In this document: positions 36,698 through 47,999 of the stretch, in pieces
Position numbering within the stretch: position 1 is the first letter of the stretch
How the letters are laid out: each line of letters begins with the position of its first letter
Source of the DNA: Lineus longissimus
Taxonomy: Eukaryota > Nemertea > Pilidiophora > Heteronemertea > Lineidae
Assembly (NCBI RefSeq): GCF_910592395.1
Contig: NC_088311.1
Span: 7,504,501 to 7,568,500, forward strand
Direction: 5' to 3'
Length of the DNA: 64,000 nt
Program-made: the position numbers and the translations under genes
The notes under the pieces: model-generated
Told to the model about the DNA's origin: nothing
The model's database searches: none
Seen by the model: the letters and a program-made list of their open reading frames with translations, nothing else

Positions 36698-37076
36698 TTT
36701 CTACATTTAAACTGATACTCATGATCATAAGGCTGCCTTAGCTGCTCAGGGCATTTTCAAGACACTTCCTCATCCTGCAATGTCCTCCATTCACATGTCA
36801 GATGATTAACAGTGCATCACATGCTTCTGACAGTTCAATATGTCAGATGTCATAATCAAATGATTGGTTGGATGTCGTTAATTTTACGACTATAGGCTAT
36901 CCTAAAATTATTTCTCTATTCTGACGATTATAAATTCAAAGTATGACCCTTGGTGACTAAATATTTTATATCTGTTATAGCGAACTGATAAACGCAATTT
37001 TAAGATTATCTAATCATGAGTAAGTCGGAAAATCGACCTCTATCGCAAGTGAGAACTGTCCATAGTGCACACGATC
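36698..37076. promoter_or_regulatory. Head-to-head intergenic region, likely bidirectional promoter
   Basis: Only 379 bp separate the MFSD2-like start codon (minus) and the ENOSF1 start codon (plus). No TATA box at a clear position was recognised. The short spacing suggests shared promoter elements, but 5' UTR introns could move either transcription start site, so this is inference. Confidence 0.5.
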
Positions 37077-40000
37077 ATGGCAGTCAAGATACTCAGTTTG
37101 GATGTGAAAGACATACGTTTTCCAACATCACTGCAAAACGATGGATCTGATGCTATGGTGATTATGCTCAATTTATTTGTATTGATACACTCTATATACT
37201 TGAGTTTCTTTGTTGAAGTGTGCATTGATCTAGATTTTGCGTATGCAGTTTTTTCTATTGGTCATATGATTGTGTCAGCCATGCAAGTGCAAATGCACTA
37301 TAAATCATAATGGCTTGGCATGCCCCCCCCTAAAGTGGGCGTGTCCTTAACTTTGTCATGCTGCCCATTTCAAATGGGCAGCATCATTTGATACTTCTGA
37401 AAAGGGAAGATTTGTTCCTGGGCAGAGTCAGCAATTTTATCATCATGCATGTGGAACTTGGATGACAGGCGAAGCTTTTGAATTCCTACACAATCATTAA
37501 AGTCACACTCACTCACAGTCACAGACTTGAATTTGAACCTTTTGGTCAAGTGCCCCATCCCATCCGGTCCCCCCTCCCCCCCATCCGGCTGAAGGGTGTG
37601 AATTATATCAAAATGAGCAGATAGTATGAAAATGGAGGGCCAGCCTCACCAACATGTCTTGAAGTCTTTGAGCCGGAATAAGATCTATTATATAGCCCGT
37701 CCTGACAGGGTATCACACACCTCTCATAAAATGACTTGTATATTTTACCTTTTATTCCTCGAAACTTTGGTTAGTTTACTTTGATATACTCTAGTTAGTA
37801 GTTAGTCCATTATTTGAAACCGAAGGGGCAGAACTGTGAACATAATGCGTTACTCCATCTTGTGAAAACGTTTCGAGTTGATATGGTTTGATAATATCTA
37901 AGCAATTAAGGTATGCTTTTATTCATATGCCTACTTTACAGGAGTGTGATTTAGTGTAATATAACATGTAGGTCAGTTGAATAATCCACCCAAATTATCT
38001 GACAACAGAGCATTGTCATGGGAAGGTTATCTCATGGTCTTATTTGATATTGATAAGTGAATTCGATCTGGTTTTTTAATCTTCAGGGGATATTACAAGA
38101 TAATTTTGTTAAAACTAGTTCATTTATTAGAATTGAAAACCAAGTTCAACTTCAATCTTATTGGTTTTTAGAAGAGAATGATCAATGTACACTTCCTTGA
38201 AAGTAAAGCTCAAGTTAGTCCTATCTATGTGTGAACCCACCCAAGATATTGTAGGTCTTAGCCTGTGCTCTACTCATGCAGCCAGTCCTGATATTCTTTA
38301 TGTTTTTGGGAATTTATCTCACTATATTCCAGCACACAGATCCAGACTATTCCTGTGCATATGTAACACTTGCAACAGATAGTGAGCATTCAGGTTTTGG
38401 TCACACATTCACCATTGGAAGAGGCACTGAAATAGGTAAGAAGATTTCCTTCCTGGGGTAGATAGAAAATTGTCCTATTATTAATATCCACCTATCTCAA
38501 CCAGAAAATTTCACCACCTAGGTGTATCCGTTAAACAAAACTGGGTCACTATTTGCTTTCGTTGTTTGTCTAGCATTGCAATGATATGCATTTTGATATC
38601 AATAAGATTTCTAGTACTTTAAAGAGAGTCAAGCCAAGTAGCAGCCAAGTAGGTAAGATCAAGTTAAACGTAATCACCAGTAGGGGTCTCTCCAATTTCT
38701 CAGTATTTCTCGATACCGTTCACGTTTGCTTATAGTCGTCGTTATCATGCAGCCTTAAGCAGTTGATATCACCTTTGGAGAAAGCAATGTAAAAAAACTG
38801 TTGCATATTTTCATACTAAAGAAAGACCATTCGCATGAGGTCAGTCAGTGATAATACATCGCAGGAACGATGACCCAATTCTGAATCTTTTTCAGTTTGT
38901 GAAGCTGTCGAGATTCTCTCACGGTTTGTGGTTGGCCAGGTTGCTCAGGATATCTTTGACAATTTCGGTGAATTTTACCGAAAGATCACAAACGACACAC
39001 AACTGAGATGGGTAAGTCAGTATTCAAGTGTTTTTTACCACATTTGACGCTTACGATAAATGCTAAATATATGGGAAACATCTTACTACAGGTATCTTTA
39101 TTGGGGACTTCTCTGCAGATTAATTAAATTTCAAGGGATATAACCGAATTTTAAAGGTTATCTGCATTCAACTGACTTCATTATCAACCTTCCAGCTGAC
39201 ATGTTATCTTTTTGAAAAGTTATTTTCTGTGACCCAAATCAGTATCTCGGTGTGGTTTCTTTCAGATTGGGCCAGAAAAAGGAGTGGTGCATCTGGCAGC
39301 AGCAGCTGTCCTCAATGCTCTCTGGGACTTGTGGGGCAAGATGGAGAACAAGGTGCGTCGGAGTTATAACTTATAACTTCAGATAAATTTCCTCCTTGTG
39401 GCTCGAGACGATATTTTGGAGAAACTTTACAAGGCAACAGATTTTCCATTATTTTTTCAGTGTAAATGTTTAAACCCCAAACAGAAGATCCACAATTTTT
39501 GATTTTATGATCTTTTACTGACTCCTTTATTTGTCTGCATGATGATCATCATGGCAAGCAGCCATTAGTCAAGCTATATGCAATAGGAGTTTCAGTATGA
39601 TTGACTGTTGCTTTTCAAACCGGATTATAAAGGTAGACTGAGACAATAGGAGCCAAGTCGATCAGATTAAGTTACGCACAGTCCCTGAAAGGGGGTTTCC
39701 TATCTCACAGTGCATCAAAACAACACACGATTGCATGAGGAATATAATCATCACTGAGTAAACACAACCCAGGCCTGTAACTGCCAATTTGACCCTCTAG
39801 CTCCTCCCAATAGTCCCCCTTTAAAAGTATATTATTGTTTTGCCTACAGTCTCTTAGTCTCAGTGTTAATATTATGTATATTTGCGTTCCCTCTTTTGTT
39901 ACAGCCAGTGTGGAAGTTGTTAGTTGACATGGTAAGTTAGATATTCTCATTTTGAGAAATCAATCAATCAATCAATTATGCCATATGTTACCCATTTGGA

Positions 40001-43000
40001 ATTATGCCAAGATTTGTCAGGCCACTAGGTGACACTGTTATCCCCAGTGCAGGATCTTTTACTTGTCCTGTCGTAAACACTCAATTACAAGGGCTATGTA
40101 GTCTCATCTGACAGACTCTCCAATATTCCTACAGTGTGTTGTGAAGAGCTGGGAATTGAGTTCCTCAAATCAACGCCGATACACCAGAAGAAAAAAATGT
40201 TGGGCTCTAACCTAAGATCAAACTAGTGATTACTACTCTGCCCATCTGATACATACAAAACGACTTTATAGATAAAGGCGTTTTGAAATTGATTGATTGT
40301 GGTCAGTTGCCAAAATTATGGCAAGCCGTTTGCTTCAAAAAGTCGAAATGATTTTTTTTCTCGTCGAAATGATTTTTTTCAAGTCAAGAAAAAAAATTTG
40401 AAATAAATTTTTTTTTTCAAGTCGAGATATTTATTTTTCTTCTCATTTAACTTATTGAAGTTAAATCAATTAATAAAAATTTCACTGCGAGAAAAAAATG
40501 ATTATAAAAATTAAAATAGTGTTTGTAAAATATAATAATGATACATAATAAATACCGAAATAGTGTCGAAAGTAAAAATTTCATACTCGAGTAAAAATTT
40601 CATACTCGAGAAAATAATCAGTCGAGCGCTACAAAAATAAAGTCGAACATTATGACGTCATCAGTTTTTGTGTACATTGCGCGCGCCGCCTAATTCAACA
40701 CCTGGCCAGCCGCGATCAGGCCCGTGTGTCGTGTTATTCTGCAAACCCTCTATCGCGTGCAATACCTGATCGTTAGTGCTGTGCATAGGCACCAAGACCT
40801 CCGCAAAATCTTCTGCCAAAACGGTGTAATGTTTTTGAGTGTTTCTGTTTTTGAGTGTTTCCCCTCATTGTTTGGGAACGCTCAAAAATAGATTGACAAG
40901 TTTTTCTGTGTATCCCCCCTATTGAAAAGTCGTGGTCTCTCTAGCTGCCTATTGTTTGGAAACACTGACACATGGGGAACAACCACAGATGTTACACCGG
41001 CACCGAAGTGATCGCATGCACGTATATACAGCGCACTCAGAATTCCTAGAATGTCATCTAGTAGCCTGGAACAGTTCTCTAGTTTGTTTTGATCTAATGA
41101 TTGTCTGGCCCTTTCAGATCGCCGGACCATAGCGGGACACTGACGCAGACACTCGGCAATGTCAACAACATCGCCTCCCGCCATCTTGCATACTGTATAG
41201 ACTGGTCCCCTGCTATGTATATATGTGGGCATTAGGTCTCACTAGCCAGTGGTGATCAGGTCAACATTGGTCCCCCTTAAAAAAAAAGTTCTTCAATCTC
41301 AGGCGATTACCATGGATACAGATGAGCCTATCATATCGCTATTGCTGCATGTTCAAATGTCGGTGTCCTGGGTATTTTGTGAAGAGGTAGCTCTGACGAT
41401 TATTTGAGGAAAATATCAGCTTCTTCTGTGCACGTCCGCAGTGACCAGGCCTCGCATTCTATGTATAGCTCAATCGGATGTTGACATGAACTGGTTCCTG
41501 TCAGAGTGCACATGTTCTCAAGGTGAGACTTCGAGGTCAAAATGCTCAAAGAAAAGCCGCAACGACACCCTATTTTGGTATCAAAATTTAAAATTGTTAT
41601 TATTTGGCTTTCTCAAGGTGATAAGTAGAAGTTTCTAAAAATATTATTTCACCATCCATGTTAATTGTCAAGTTATAAGGCGGCAAGGTGAAATTTTCGA
41701 AATTTTCATCGATGTACAGGGTGTCTCATGTATTGTGCTGCCCCCATGTTCTCATGACTGAATTACTTGATAACAATGAAAGCTGGCCAGATGTATTCTA
41801 GAAGCGACAAGCTATTCAGAAATGTATAGGTTTATGTGTGAGAGTGATATACTGCAAGGTCGACAGCCACTTGAACAGGGGTATGCATGAAATGACGTCG
41901 CGCCATTTGTGGAGCCAGGTAGGCCCGGCCATTGCACTGGCTAGTGAGACCTTAGAATGCGAAGTCGGCAAGAGAACGGCTGGGGACGAGTCTACATACT
42001 GTACACGAAAAGTGATGACGTCATAATGTTCGACTTATTTTTTCTGTCTCGAATGTGGTTTTTTTTTGTTGAATAGGAAATTTGTCATTTACAATAAATT
42101 TTTATCGACTTGAAAAAAAATTTAAAAGAATTAGAAAAATAATCAACTGATAAGTTGTATATAAAAAAATTAATGAAAAAAACTTTTTTTTTTACTTAAA
42201 AAAAAAATATGTATATATATTTAAAAAGTCGACTTAAAAAAAAACAAACTTGTAGAATTGAAAAAAAATGTGTAAACTTGAAAATACTAATCTCAACTTT
42301 TTGAAGAAATTTCTTGACTTGAAATATTTTTTCTTGACTTGAAAAAAAAATCTCGACTTGAAAAAAATCATCTCGACTTTTTGAAGCAAACGGCTTGCCA
42401 TACAAAATAGATTACCGGTATTGGCGACTTTTGTAACTTTTAATTTCAGGAGCCAGAGAAATTGGTGTCTTTGATTGACTTCAGATGGCTGTAAGTATCA
42501 GGTTATTTTATTTGAATTGTAAGTGACAAAGTATGTGATCAGATGGATTGGATATGATGGCAATGGTTATTTCGCTAGAAATATCCTGCAGAGTTTGGAA
42601 ATGCTCACATGGTACAGAACTTAAAAAACAAGACATTTACCAATTCTGTTTTACCTAATGATACAGGATACTGCCTAATGCTGGGAAACTGTAAGCATTG
42701 ATGATGTGTGTGTATACCTCCTATTTATTTTCCTTTTCCCTTTTAGTTCAGATTCATTAACAAAAGAAGAAGCTTTAGGTAAGCCGCCTTATTAGCTAAA
42801 GAGCCCGACTTGCCGTGCTATAAGATGGCTTACATTACCTTATTTTACTAGAGTTTTGTACTTTACGGTTTCTGTTATCAGTTACTGTAAACCTGGAAGT
42901 GTTCGCATGCCATTTTTGCATTTGCCACTTATCGAAAAAACAAATGCCTCGCAAAACCAATGCTAAATGACATTTATTCTAATCAAAAGCGATAGAAGTC

Positions 43001-46000
43001 TATTACTTGATCTTTTCTCTTTCTTTATGACCTAACCTCCTTTTTTTAGAGCTCTTGAGGAAAGGACAAGATGGTAAACAGGAAAGAGGTATGAAACCAT
43101 GTAAACGTTTTTTCATAGGAGCATGAAGCTATGTAACATGAATTATGTTACCTTCATGATAGAAGTAACACTTTTTGAAAAAGGAACTATTTGACCATGT
43201 ACATTGCAGGTGTTCACAATGCAAAACAGCTTATCGGAAAACCAAGATGGTGCAGACTGTTCAAGTAACTGGTTTTTGCCTTGGGGATTATTTATAGTCG
43301 TTTTGACATGCGACACATTGAGATAATACTCGGCGCGATCTGATTTATTTCAGAGGATGAGATGAGACGGGATGGTTACCCAGCATACACGACGTCTGCT
43401 GGTTGGCTTGGTTACAACGATGACAAGATCAGACAGGTTTGTTTAAAAAGTAACTTGATTTTTAGATGGATTAGTTCTGAAAGTATCCAAATCTTTAGAG
43501 AGGTTAGTTGTGAAAGTAACTTGATCTTAGAAGGTGAGTTGTAAAAGTAACTTGATATTAAGACTGGTTTAGTTGTAAAAGTAACTTGATCTTTGGACAC
43601 GTTAGTCGTAGACCAGTAAGTTCTTCAACACCGACTCCTTTGCTTTCACTCAGCAGCATTAGTGTTCTAACATTTGAACTTGCCTATCAACAGCTTCTCC
43701 TTTCACCTAACAAAATCAGTCTCCGAGTCCTATTCATCTTTCAAATTTTTCTCATCTTTTAACCTGTGTTCTGCTTCTACTCACAACTTCAGCTCCTGAG
43801 GGACGCGCAAGCTGATGGTTTCAAAAGGTACCTGCATCCATACGTTCAAGGTTTCTCACAGGAATTCCAACCCTTTGGCATGACCTTATAGAATTGGCGC
43901 ATTTGTTGGAGATTATCACCAAATTAGGCATGATCTGCTGTCCGTTATGGATTTTTGCCCACTTAAAAATAACCTCTTCAAGTAATGTAGTGTAGTTCAT
44001 TTTGACTGGTGTAGTATTAAGGGATTACAAGTACATGTACGTCGTTTTGTTTAGATTCAAGTTCAAGGTCGGAGCCAATTTGGAAGAAGACATCAGACGC
44101 CTGCGTATTGTAAGAGATGAAATAGGATACGATATACCTATGGTAGGTACTATTTCATGATCAGCCATCCAAGAAATCGATTCAGAGGCCATTATATTTT
44201 AATTGAGAATTCTTCATGTACTTCTTTGATGTCCGTAGGAGGATCTGTTTAACTTTCACGCTCTCCATCTAAAATCTCAGATACTTATCAAGTAATGACT
44301 TGGTTTAGTCCATGATGCCCTGTCAACCACATTGCCCTGCAAACTAACTTTTGACTCTGTTGTTGGTGTTACAGATGACCGATGCCAATCAGAGATGGGA
44401 TGTCGATGAGGCCATACACTGGATGAAGCAACTTGCTGAATTTAAACCATTATGGATTGAAGAACCAACCAGTCCAGACGACGTGCTAGGTCATCTTGAA
44501 ATAGCCAAGGTAAACGAAAAGGCTTATCATCAACAGGGAGGGATTTTTTAGAGAGCCAGTTGAAGAAACAGGGATCAGTGGCAGAGTGGTTAGAGCACCA
44601 GGCTTATAACCAGGAGGTCATAGGTTCGATACTCAGACGGATCAACACTGTTTCATCTTTGTGTCCTTGGGCAAGACATTTAGCCCTACTTGCTTTTCTT
44701 CACCAAGGAGTAAATGGGTACCAGGCTTGCCTGGGAAGTTAACCAGCGATAGACCAGCATCCAATCCAGGAGGAGTAATACTCCCAGTTGCTTAATGCTA
44801 CGGAAACCGGGATAAGCTCCAGCCGGATGAGTCGTTTGCGGCTCAGGCTATGGTCCAGCTGACTTTAAGGACAGCACTTGTCTGTCCTGAGGGTCACCTG
44901 AATAGAGAGGTTCCACTGTATGAGCACATCTCTTTCAGGCTTTAAATCCACTTGGCATCAAGGTTGCCACTGGCGAAATGTGCCAAAACAAGGTGATGTT
45001 CAAACAGTTCTTGAAGTCGGGTGCAATGCAGTTCTGCCAGATAGATTCCTGCCGTGTTGCCAGTGTCAATGAAAACCTCGCCATTATGTTGATGGCTCAA
45101 AAGTACAATGGTAAGCGATCTTGAATGATATCGTCCCGGGCCATGTGGTCACCTCATTATTACCATTAGTAGCCAGTGGGACATACTCTGGGAAGAGTCC
45201 TCACAAGACCCTCCATTGTCGACCTTCTATTCTGTGGGAGAAGCATCTTGTCTGACGACAGTCACAATCTTGGTGGATGTTTGGACATGAGTTGCATCTT
45301 GTCGGAGACTGTTACAACTCTTTAGGAGGCACCATAAATAGTGATTACTTCAGTAAGAATTTTTAAGATCTGTGCCCTATAAGACATCTTACTATGCTGC
45401 CTCCAGCTTGACGGCCATTATGACGAGTCCCCATAGAGATTTAACCATGGTGGCTACTTCTGACAATTGGGGTCTCCCCTGTCTGACATCGCACATTGGC
45501 CAACCTCCTGCCAACCTCCTGCCAACCTCCTGGCATCTGTTCAAGACATGGCATCTGTGACCCGCTCTACCAAAACTAGGCGCTTGTCGCATCTGAACTT
45601 GACAGGTTGATACGGACTTGTTGTTCATTTCCCTATTGTAGACCTTTTGTGAAATGTGACCAAATCAGTTTGTAATAGATTTCACAAAAGGTCTACAATA
45701 GGGAAATGAACAACAAGTCACCGTATCAACCTGTTGAGTTCAGATGCGACAAGCGCCTAGTTTTGGTGGAGCGAGTCACATCTTTCCCCACATCGTTACG
45801 TCGCGGAAAATCATCCCTGCCTGTCACTATGTGATCATGTACATGACCAATCCTCCCTTCCATTGCAGTCCCTGTTTGTCCACACGCCGGAGGTGTTGGT
45901 CTCTGTGAGCTGGTACAGCATCTCTCGTTTTTTTACTACATATGCATCAGTAGGACTCTAGAAAACAGGTAAGGAGGCAAATCTTGTCTCATAGATAGTG

Positions 46001-46969
46001 TGAGCATCATCTCAACCGTTGAATCTGAAGTTTGACTGTTTATTCTGCATGGTGGAGAGATCAATGGAGCAATGGTTGAAGTGTCGGAAAGTTGTAGGCT
46101 TGATTCTCGAACAGATCAGCACTGTTTCATCTTTGTGTCCTAGGGCAAGGCATTTAACCTTACTAGTCTCTCTCTGCCCTTGAGTAAATGTTTACCGAGC
46201 TGGCAGAGATGGTCTAAGTTGTGCTGGTACCAGGCCTATGGCCTATATCAGCTTCAAAATTTGAAAATCTTTTCAGAATGACAGAGTTTGCCAACCATCT
46301 TCATGAACACTACAAAGACCCTGTGGTAATAAAGAATTCCGCCTACCAAATGCCTTTGGTAAGCTATGGTTCTGTTGCCTTCTTCTCCTTAAGCATGAAA
46401 TTGGACATTTTTGCTTCAATCTGTAGCCATTGGAAAAATTACAAGCTGATGTGCCCACCCCTTGATCGGTGGTAAGATCTAATTTCACAGTTACTGTCTT
46501 TCAAAACCCAAGACTGATTGTGCTTTTGACATTGGGCCAGAGTTACAATATTGCAGAGACAAGTCTATGATCAAGATGAGACTGTGATGTAAACCCAACT
46601 TAGACCAACTGTATTTGCTGCATATAAAGTGTGACTATTTTGCCACAAGAAGCTTTGAATTATACAAAGATGTGGCCTACAATGCATGTTACCTGTGACC
46701 TACTATGGTGCATACTATATATGCAGCAAAATGCGCTTTTACCAATCGATCAAGAATCCTGTATGTGCTGTCACTTTATGTGATATCTTAGCTATTATTC
46801 ATAATCTATTGTTCAATGATTTCAGGTGCCTGGTTATAGTGGTGAGATGTTTGAGGACTCTGCGAGACAGTATGAGTACCCGAATGGACCCGTATGGCAG
46901 AAATTGTTTCAAGAGGGAAAGGCTACGCGTCCAGTGAAATATTTACAGTTCATGAGAGACAATCAGTAG
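37077..46969 (+). CDS. ENOSF1: Enolase superfamily member 1 / L-fuconate dehydratase-type enzyme
   Basis: A mandelate-racemase-subgroup enolase superfamily protein. Relatives dehydrate L-fuconate to 2-keto-3-deoxy-L-fuconate, and vertebrate ENOSF1 (rTS) is mitochondrial. Sixteen exons: 37077-37157, 38333-38435, 38896-39011, 39266-39352, 39905-39931, 42450-42490, 42747-42778, 43050-43088, 43354-43436, 43793-43827, 44055-44142, 44375-44509, 44939-45110, 45869-45968, 46277-46358, 46826-46969, with every join in phase. The product is 454 residues (human about 443). Conserved blocks are [63 protein letters not shown] (catalytic Lys pair), [13 protein letters not shown] and [10 protein letters not shown] (metal ligands), [10 protein letters not shown] (metal-ligand Glu) and [18 protein letters not shown] (catalytic His). 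All active-site residues are present, so activity is expected. The start ATG has a strong context (A at -3, G at +4). Exons of 27, 32, 35, 39 and 41 nt are very small. Confidence 0.95.
37358..37384. repeat. Short perfect palindrome in ENOSF1 intron 1
   Basis: ATGCTGCCCATTT and its exact complement AAATGGGCAGCAT are separated by one base. No function is inferred. Confidence 0.8.
40319..42400. mobile_element. 2.1-kb TIR transposon in ENOSF1 intron 5
   Basis: The ends TGGCAAGCCGTTTGCTTCAA / AAAGTCGA are exact inverted copies, and the element is flanked by TA on both sides (40317-40318 and 42401-42402). Behind the tips lie hundreds of A/T-rich bases with many AAGTCGA / AAGTCAAGA words. Further in, GTCGAACATTATGACGTCAT (about 40643-40662) has its inverted copy at about 42013-42032. 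The inner arm segment GGTCTCACTAGCCAGTG (about 41235-41252) is inverted at 41935-41952, but on the left it is displaced by about 510 bp of unrelated sequence (about 40678-41188). No transposase was recognised. Confidence 0.87.
40882..41232 (-). CDS. Open frame of 116 codons inside the TIR transposon, function unknown
   Basis: A minus-strand frame occupies most of the extra block in the left arm of the 2.1-kb element. It includes [16 protein letters not shown], a charged stretch ([14 protein letters not shown]), [15 protein letters not shown], and RQLERPRLF near its end. Its composition is more coding-like than its A/T-rich surroundings. No catalytic motif or family was recognised. It could be a captured host exon, the N-terminus of a lost transposase, or chance. 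Confidence 0.3.
   Translation of the reverse strand: MPTYIHSRGPVYTVCKMAGGDVVDIAECLRQCPAMVRRSERARQSLDQNKLENCSRLLDDILGILSALYIRACDHFGAGVTSVVVPHVSVFPNNRQLERPRLFNRGDTQKNLSIYF
43445..43605 (+). repeat. Imperfect tandem repeat next to ENOSF1 exon 9
   Basis: The word AAAGTAACTTGAT recurs four times; the last three copies are 32-33 bp apart, linked by TTAGTTGTAA-like sequence. It starts only a few bases after the donor site of the exon ending at 43436. Confidence 0.75.
44567..44895 (+). mobile_element. tRNA-derived SINE in ENOSF1 intron 12
   Basis: An A box (TGGCAGAGTGGTTAGAGCAC) and a B box (GGTTCGATACTC) lie at tRNA spacing. They are followed by the conserved-looking body TTTGTGTCCTTGGGCAAGAC, GTAAATGGGTACC and a 3' part with CCGGGATAAGCTCC. 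It is a sense-strand insertion and not a tRNA gene. Confidence 0.85.
45556..45780. mobile_element. MITE, TGTGACCC family, copy 2 (long palindrome)
   Basis: Arms of about 95 bp: TGTGACCCGCTCTACCAAAA, CTAGGCGCTTGTCGCATCTG, CTTGTTGTTCATTTCCCTAT and so on face their near-exact complement, leaving a loop of about 25 bp. The flanking dinucleotide is TC on both sides. It lies in the ENOSF1 intron before exon 14. Confidence 0.9.
46065..46235 (+). mobile_element. Degenerate SINE copy in ENOSF1 intron 14
   Basis: GATCAGCACTGTTTCATCTT, TGTGTCCTAGGGCAAGGC and GAGTAAATG match the body of the SINE at 44567-44895. The tRNA-like head is eroded (a weak B box remains in GGCTTGATTCTCG). It lies just upstream of the exon starting at 46277. 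Confidence 0.75.
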
Positions 46970-47042
46970 TGCTAAATCTTGGCATGCGCGTCCAGTGAAA
47001 TATTTACAGTAAATGAGAGACAATTAGCAATGCTGCAATAAA
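46926..47042 (+). repeat. Direct duplication over the ENOSF1 stop codon; polyA signal
   Basis: CGCGTCCAGTGAAATATTTA / CAGT...ATGAGAGACAAT occurs twice with a 61-bp offset (from 46926 and 46987). The first copy carries the stop codon TAG at 46967-46969. The second is 3' UTR and runs into AATAAA at 47037-47042. Confidence 0.85.
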
Positions 47043-47429
47043 ACTATGTGGTATTAATTAAACGGTGCTAAGAATATCATTGGTGGTTACAACGATGCTT
47101 AAGTCAGCTTGATTAGTGATTATTGTACTAAGTACAACTGCTACAGAATTTGTTTTCCCTCTATTTGAATATTCTTTATGGAATAAATGTAATTATTTGA
47201 CAGTGTTAGTTGAGAGGGTGTCCGCACTCAACCTGATCTTAGATATTAACCTTAGTTTAAATAAATGGATGATAGAGATGTACCTTGTCTGGAGTTGTCT
47301 TTGTTTTGAAATACAGAGGTCAAACAGCAGGAACATTATATTGGTTAGTCCTGAGTTTATCAAGACACCCAGTGGGGCTCCTGCCTGTTTTCCCCCTTTA
47401 TGATGACAGCTCTCCAAAGATGATATGAA

Positions 47430-47705
47430 GTTGTGACATCACTATTGTGTCTTCCAGACAACTCCCCAAGACATGAGGTTGTGACATTACTATTGTGTCT
47501 TCCAGACAACTCCCAAAGACATGAGGTTGTGACATTACTATTGTGTCTTCCAGACAACTCCCAAAGACATGAGGTTGTGAAATTACTATCGTGTCTTCCA
47601 GACAACTCCCAAAGACATGAGGTTGTGACATTACTATTGTGTCTTCCAGACAACTCCCCAAGACATGAGGTTGTGACATTACTACAGTGTCTCCAGACAG
47701 TTCGC
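47430..47705. repeat. 48-bp minisatellite, about 5.5 copies
   Basis: The unit GTTGTGACATTACTATTGTG / TCTTCCAGACAACTCCCAAA / GACATGAG repeats almost exactly at a 48-bp period. Because 48 is a multiple of three, several frames on both strands stay open and produce repetitive peptides. These are not supported as genes. Confidence 0.92.
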
Positions 47706-47999
47706 CATGATATCACTGTTGTACAGTCTGTGATCATATCATTGCCTATTTTTTTACATAAAGTCATTTAAAAAAAATTAAATGATCACCAAAATCATTC
47801 GCATTATCATAAACATTAGAGGACACGAACACCTTCAAGAAAATTGCTTTAAATAATAAGAATTTCTGTTATTACATTTATGTCATGGTGAACTCCATGC
47901 CGTTTTCAAAAATGGCCGAAAACTGTACTGAACCAAATCAGAGTCAGAGCATTAAATATATGAAAACCATTCGTCAATAACACGTGCACATGTACATTT

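Noticed and set aside
44567-44650. Possible tRNA gene on the plus strand
   Set aside because: Pol III boxes belong to a SINE; the 3' acceptor arm is absent.
47360-47771. Open frames on both strands with repeats such as SGRHNSNVTTSCLWEL
   Set aside because: They arise from the 48-bp minisatellite, whose period is a multiple of three. There is no start context, splice signal or known domain.
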